Source: an uncultured bacterium
Lineage (GTDB): Bacteria; Cyanobacteriota; Vampirovibrionia; Gastranaerophilales; Gastranaerophilaceae
Direction: 5' to 3'
Length of the DNA: 7,612 bases
NCBI GenBank assembly: GCA_902803265.1
Contig: CADCPD010000119.1
Span: forward strand, 1 to 7,612
Positions 5,899 through 7,612 of this stretch are shown here, in pieces. The notes under the pieces were generated by a model, which was not told where the DNA came from, ran no database searches, and worked only from the letters and a program-made list of their open reading frames with translations. Both the position numbers and the translations under genes were made by a program. Position 1 is the stretch's first letter; each line of letters begins with the position of its first letter.

Positions 5899-6816
5899 CT
5901 ATTTATTATTTTTTGAAATATGAATATTTTTAGTTTCAGAAATTTCATTACGTGCGTTTTGTAAAATCTCTTTTTGTTCAGGAGTAAGACTATTACTGTT
6001 GCAAAGTCTGTCTATAAATCCGTTATTTAATTTAACAGCTTTTTCTAGGGCTCCGATATCATCAAGAACTTCTTTTATATCTTTTAAATTATAACTGTAT
6101 GATTGTTTTGATTGATAAGAAAGAGTTTCCCCAGTTTGAGCGGTTATTGATTGTCCTCCTAGTTCAAAATGCAATTTGAATATTGATTTTAAATCCTGTA
6201 ATTCTGATTGCATAGTTGTAACCGCATTTTGAATTCTTACAAATCTTTCAAATAAATATTCAATATTTTCAAGTTGAGATTCTTCCCACTTATTTTTTTG
6301 TAAATAAAGTTTTTTTAATGCAGGGTAGGCAAGAGCTAAACCCATAGTATCTGCCATTGCTCTATGGTGGTCTTTGAAATCTACGTTAAATCTTTCACAA
6401 AGATTTTCCAAGCCGTGTGAATCTAAATCTGGATAAACTTCTTTAAACATGAACTGAGAATCGATGCGAGGGTTTTCTAAAGGTTTGTCAAAACATCTCA
6501 TTGATGCTTCGTTTAAGAATTGGTAATCAAAAATAGCATTATGTGCAACAATTGGATAATCGCCGATAAATTCCATAATCTTGGGCATAACATCAGCTTC
6601 TGTCGGCGCATCTTTTACCATTTCTTCAGTAATTCCATGAATTGCTATTGATGATTTTCTTATATGTTGCTGCGGATTTATAAGAGTTTGGTATTCATCT
6701 TTTATTTTTCCGTTTTCTAATCTTACTGCAGCAAATTCAATAATTCTTTCTTTTGTAAAATCTAATCCTGTGGTTTCAGTATCCAATACTATTTCTATAA
6801 CTTTTTTTCTTGCCAT
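5899..6816 (-). CDS. DnaQ-like DEDDh 3'-5' exonuclease with C-terminal coiled-coil extension
   Basis: The N-terminal 170 residues are a DEDDh exonuclease domain of the Pol III epsilon/PolC type, degrading DNA or RNA 3' ends with two metal ions. Catalytic residues are Asp12 and Glu14 (Exo I, DTETTG), Asp97 (Exo II, AHNAIFDYQF) and His151 and Asp156 (Exo III, HRAMADT). The IHGIT block (59-63) is also typical. Residues 171-305 form an extension with no recognised domain. It has long charged heptad-like stretches (about 175-220 and 240-300) suggesting coiled coils, separated by a Ser/Gln/Tyr-rich segment (220-240). No polymerase-binding motif or helicase domain is visible, so this may be a free-standing exonuclease, the replicative epsilon subunit, or an RNase T-like enzyme. 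The ATG has GGAAG 5 nt upstream. It is the first gene of the six-gene operon and is divergent from trxA. Confidence 0.92.
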   Translation of the reverse strand: MARKKVIEIVLDTETTGLDFTKERIIEFAAVRLENGKIKDEYQTLINPQQHIRKSSIAIHGITEEMVKDAPTEADVMPKIMEFIGDYPIVAHNAIFDYQFLNEASMRCFDKPLENPRIDSQFMFKEVYPDLDSHGLENLCERFNVDFKDHHRAMADTMGLALAYPALKKLYLQKNKWEESQLENIEYLFERFVRIQNAVTTMQSELQDLKSIFKLHFELGGQSITAQTGETLSYQSKQSYSYNLKDIKEVLDDIGALEKAVKLNNGFIDRLCNSNSLTPEQKEILQNARNEISETKNIHISKNNK

Positions 6817-6838
6817 TTATTCTTCCAACTATTGCGCT

Positions 6839-6868
6839 AATATATTGTACAATAAAAGAGTAACACAA
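6839..6868 (-). promoter_or_regulatory. Putative promoter of the six-gene operon
   Basis: On the minus strand TTGTGT (6868-6863) and TATATT (6844-6839) are 18 nt apart, predicting a start near 6832 and a short leader before the exonuclease gene. An alternative -10, TACAAT at 6853-6848, lies inside a 10-bp palindrome ATTGTACAAT (6844-6853). The placement in the 104-bp divergent region is sensible, but the hexamers are assigned by eye. Confidence 0.5.
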
Positions 6869-6883
6869 AAATAAAATTTATGG

Positions 6884-6900
6884 TAATATATAATATATTA
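6884..6900 (+). promoter_or_regulatory. trxA -10 region embedded in an AT palindrome
   Basis: TATAAT at 6889-6894 is a consensus -10 that would start transcription near 6901, leaving a roughly 20-nt leader with the ribosome binding site. No clear -35 is seen at 17 nt. The -10 lies within a 17-bp palindrome, TAATATAT-A-ATATATTA. It could be an operator, or simply a product of base composition. Confidence 0.45.
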
Positions 6901-6908
6901 ATTGGGAA

Positions 6909-6914
6909 AAGGAG
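6909..6914 (+). promoter_or_regulatory. trxA ribosome binding site
   Basis: AAGGAG lies 6 nt before the ATG at 6921. It decides for this start over a second in-frame ATG at 6933. Confidence 0.85.
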
Positions 6915-6920
6915 AAAAAC

Positions 6921-7244
6921 ATGTCAAGCGCAATGGATGTAAACGAAAATAATTTTAAAGAAGAAGTTGTCAATTCATCAGTACCTGTTTTGGTTGATTT
7001 TTGGGCAACTTGGTGTGGACCTTGCCGTAAATTAGGACCGGTTCTAGATGAAATTGCTACTGAATTCGGTGAAAAGGTCAAAATTGTTAAAGTAAATACC
7101 GATGAAAATTTAAATATAGCCAAAGAATATTCAGTATCAGGTTTGCCAAGTTTGCTTGTGTTTAAAAATGGTGAACCAGTTGAAAGAATGGTTGGTTTAA
7201 TGCCAAAATCTACAATAGTAGGAAATTTGGAAAAACATTGCTAA
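6921..7244 (+). CDS. trxA: Thioredoxin
   Basis: This is a 107-residue cytosolic thioredoxin, the general protein-disulfide reductant recharged by thioredoxin reductase. It supplies electrons to ribonucleotide reductase, peroxiredoxins and other targets. The active site is WCGPC with Cys32 and Cys35, Asp26 is the buried acid, and Pro76 is the cis-proline in GLPSLLVF, where Ser77 replaces the usual Thr. The SSVPVLVDFWA run (19-29) and VVKVNTDEN-like stretch resemble cyanobacterial TrxA. The protein ends in an extra cysteine (Cys107), unusual for a housekeeping thioredoxin. It is a single-gene unit: its own promoter and ribosome binding site upstream, and an intrinsic terminator immediately after. 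It diverges from the exonuclease operon, so the two may share regulation. Confidence 0.98.
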   Translation: MSSAMDVNENNFKEEVVNSSVPVLVDFWATWCGPCRKLGPVLDEIATEFGEKVKIVKVNTDENLNIAKEYSVSGLPSLLVFKNGEPVERMVGLMPKSTIVGNLEKHC

Positions 7245-7267
7245 TTTCCAAACGAATATATGTTTTT

Positions 7268-7305
7268 AAAAAAGGATAGTTATCTTGTTTAACTATCTTT
7301 TTTTT
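7268..7305. terminator. Bidirectional intrinsic terminator between trxA and the ABC ATPase gene
   Basis: The 8-bp stem GATAGTTA (7275-7282) and TAACTATC (7290-7297) closes a 7-nt loop. It is followed by eight T on the plus strand, and the six A before the stem give the matching U-tract on the minus strand. With the flanking A and T runs the pairing can extend outward through a G-T pair. It lies 23 nt past the trxA stop and about 20 nt past the end of the convergent minus-strand gene, so it should end both transcripts. Confidence 0.9.
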
Positions 7306-7323
7306 ATTGAAAAATTTCAGAAG

Positions 7324-7612
7324 TTAATTTAAATGGCAAGCAGAAAAGTGGTGTGGGCTAATTTCTTTAAGTTCAGGAATTTCACTATTGCATATTTGAG
7401 GCAAACAATAGCTGCATCTGGGGTGGAATTTACAACCGCATATTTCTTGCTTAAGTGTAGGAGGCTGTCCTTTTATAGATGTAAGTTTTTTAAATTTATT
7501 TGACGGCAAAGCTCTTATTAATGCTGTAGAATAAGGGTGATTAGTCATTAAGAAAAAATCTTTGACATGAGCTTGTTCTACTATCCTACCTGCATACATT
7601 ACACTTATTTCA
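7324..7612 (-). CDS. Oligopeptide/dipeptide ABC transporter ATP-binding protein, C-terminal part (runs off right edge)
   Basis: The frame stays open to the window edge (EISVMYAGRIVE), so the Met at 7599 is internal and the gene is partial, with 96 complete C-terminal codons visible. VMYAGRIVE is the block just after the H-loop region of DppD/OppD/NikD-type ATPases. It is followed by the family's extension: HPYSTALIRALP, the IKGQPPTL block, and a cysteine motif, CGCKFHPRC, further Cys, then HHFSAC near the end. This peptide/nickel-family C-terminal domain (oligo_HPY) identifies the subfamily. In at least one DppD homologue the Cys cluster has been reported to bind a [4Fe-4S] cluster. The protein energises inner-membrane uptake of peptides or nickel chelates; partner permease genes would lie beyond the window. 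DppD versus DppF or OppD/OppF cannot be told from this end. Confidence 0.93.
   Translation of the reverse strand, partial: EISVMYAGRIVEQAHVKDFFLMTNHPYSTALIRALPSNKFKKLTSIKGQPPTLKQEICGCKFHPRCSYCLPQICNSEIPELKEISPHHFSACHLN

Noticed and set aside
3856..6816. Anti-phage or nucleotide-signalling defence island (exonuclease, nucleotide kinase, NIF3, membrane proteins)
   Set aside because: The exonuclease, Gmk and NIF3 have intact housekeeping motifs and no toxin, sensor or nucleotide-cyclase domain is present; nothing indicates a mobile or defence context.
6878..7123. Minus-strand open frame across trxA
   Set aside because: Overlaps the thioredoxin active site and its ribosome binding site; the peptide has no family resemblance.

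Overview
The window is low-GC bacterial chromosome with dense coding and no rRNA, tRNA, CRISPR or transposon signals. Shine-Dalgarno sequences (GGAG, AAGGA, GGAAG) precede most genes. The host is inferred only. The AT-rich, Lys/Asn/Ile-rich coding together with a thioredoxin and a TypA that read like cyanobacterial ones would fit a gut non-photosynthetic cyanobacterial relative (Melainabacteria/Gastranaerophilales). A low-GC Firmicute or another AT-rich gut lineage is not excluded.

Left part (1-1084, minus strand): the N-terminal 107 residues of the ribosome-associated GTPase TypA/BipA run off the left edge. Upstream of it lies a HAD-superfamily sugar-phosphatase/phosphoglucomutase-like gene that has Asn in place of the second nucleophile-motif Asp. 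A 40-bp gap (1085-1124) holds back-to-back promoter-like sequences. A 48-codon plus-strand reading frame (1125-1271) begins about where transcription from one of them would start.

Centre (1312-6816, minus strand): six tightly packed co-directional genes look like one operon. In transcription order they are a DEDDh 3'-5' exonuclease with a long C-terminal extension, a GlpT/UhpT-family organophosphate:phosphate antiporter, guanylate kinase, a NIF3-like dinuclear-metal protein, a small exported protein of unknown function, and a NorM-type MATE efflux transporter. The first two gaps are 12 and 15 nt. The last three junctions overlap by 8, 35 and 11 nt, so translational coupling is likely. The operon mixes nucleotide and nucleic-acid metabolism (exonuclease, Gmk) with transport and is not a textbook cluster. 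Gmk lacks its common neighbours rpoZ and remA/DUF370 here.

Right part (6817-7612): a 104-bp divergent promoter region separates the operon from a plus-strand thioredoxin gene (trxA). A strong bidirectional intrinsic terminator at about 7268-7305 follows trxA. It is shared with a convergent minus-strand gene, the C-terminal end of an oligopeptide/dipeptide ABC transporter ATPase that runs off the right edge.

Most genes are ordinary housekeeping or transport genes. I did not find convincing evidence of a new multi-gene system. The items most worth a second look are the unknown exported protein embedded by overlaps in the operon, the exonuclease's C-terminal extension, the possible leaderless small gene, and the atypical HAD motif.
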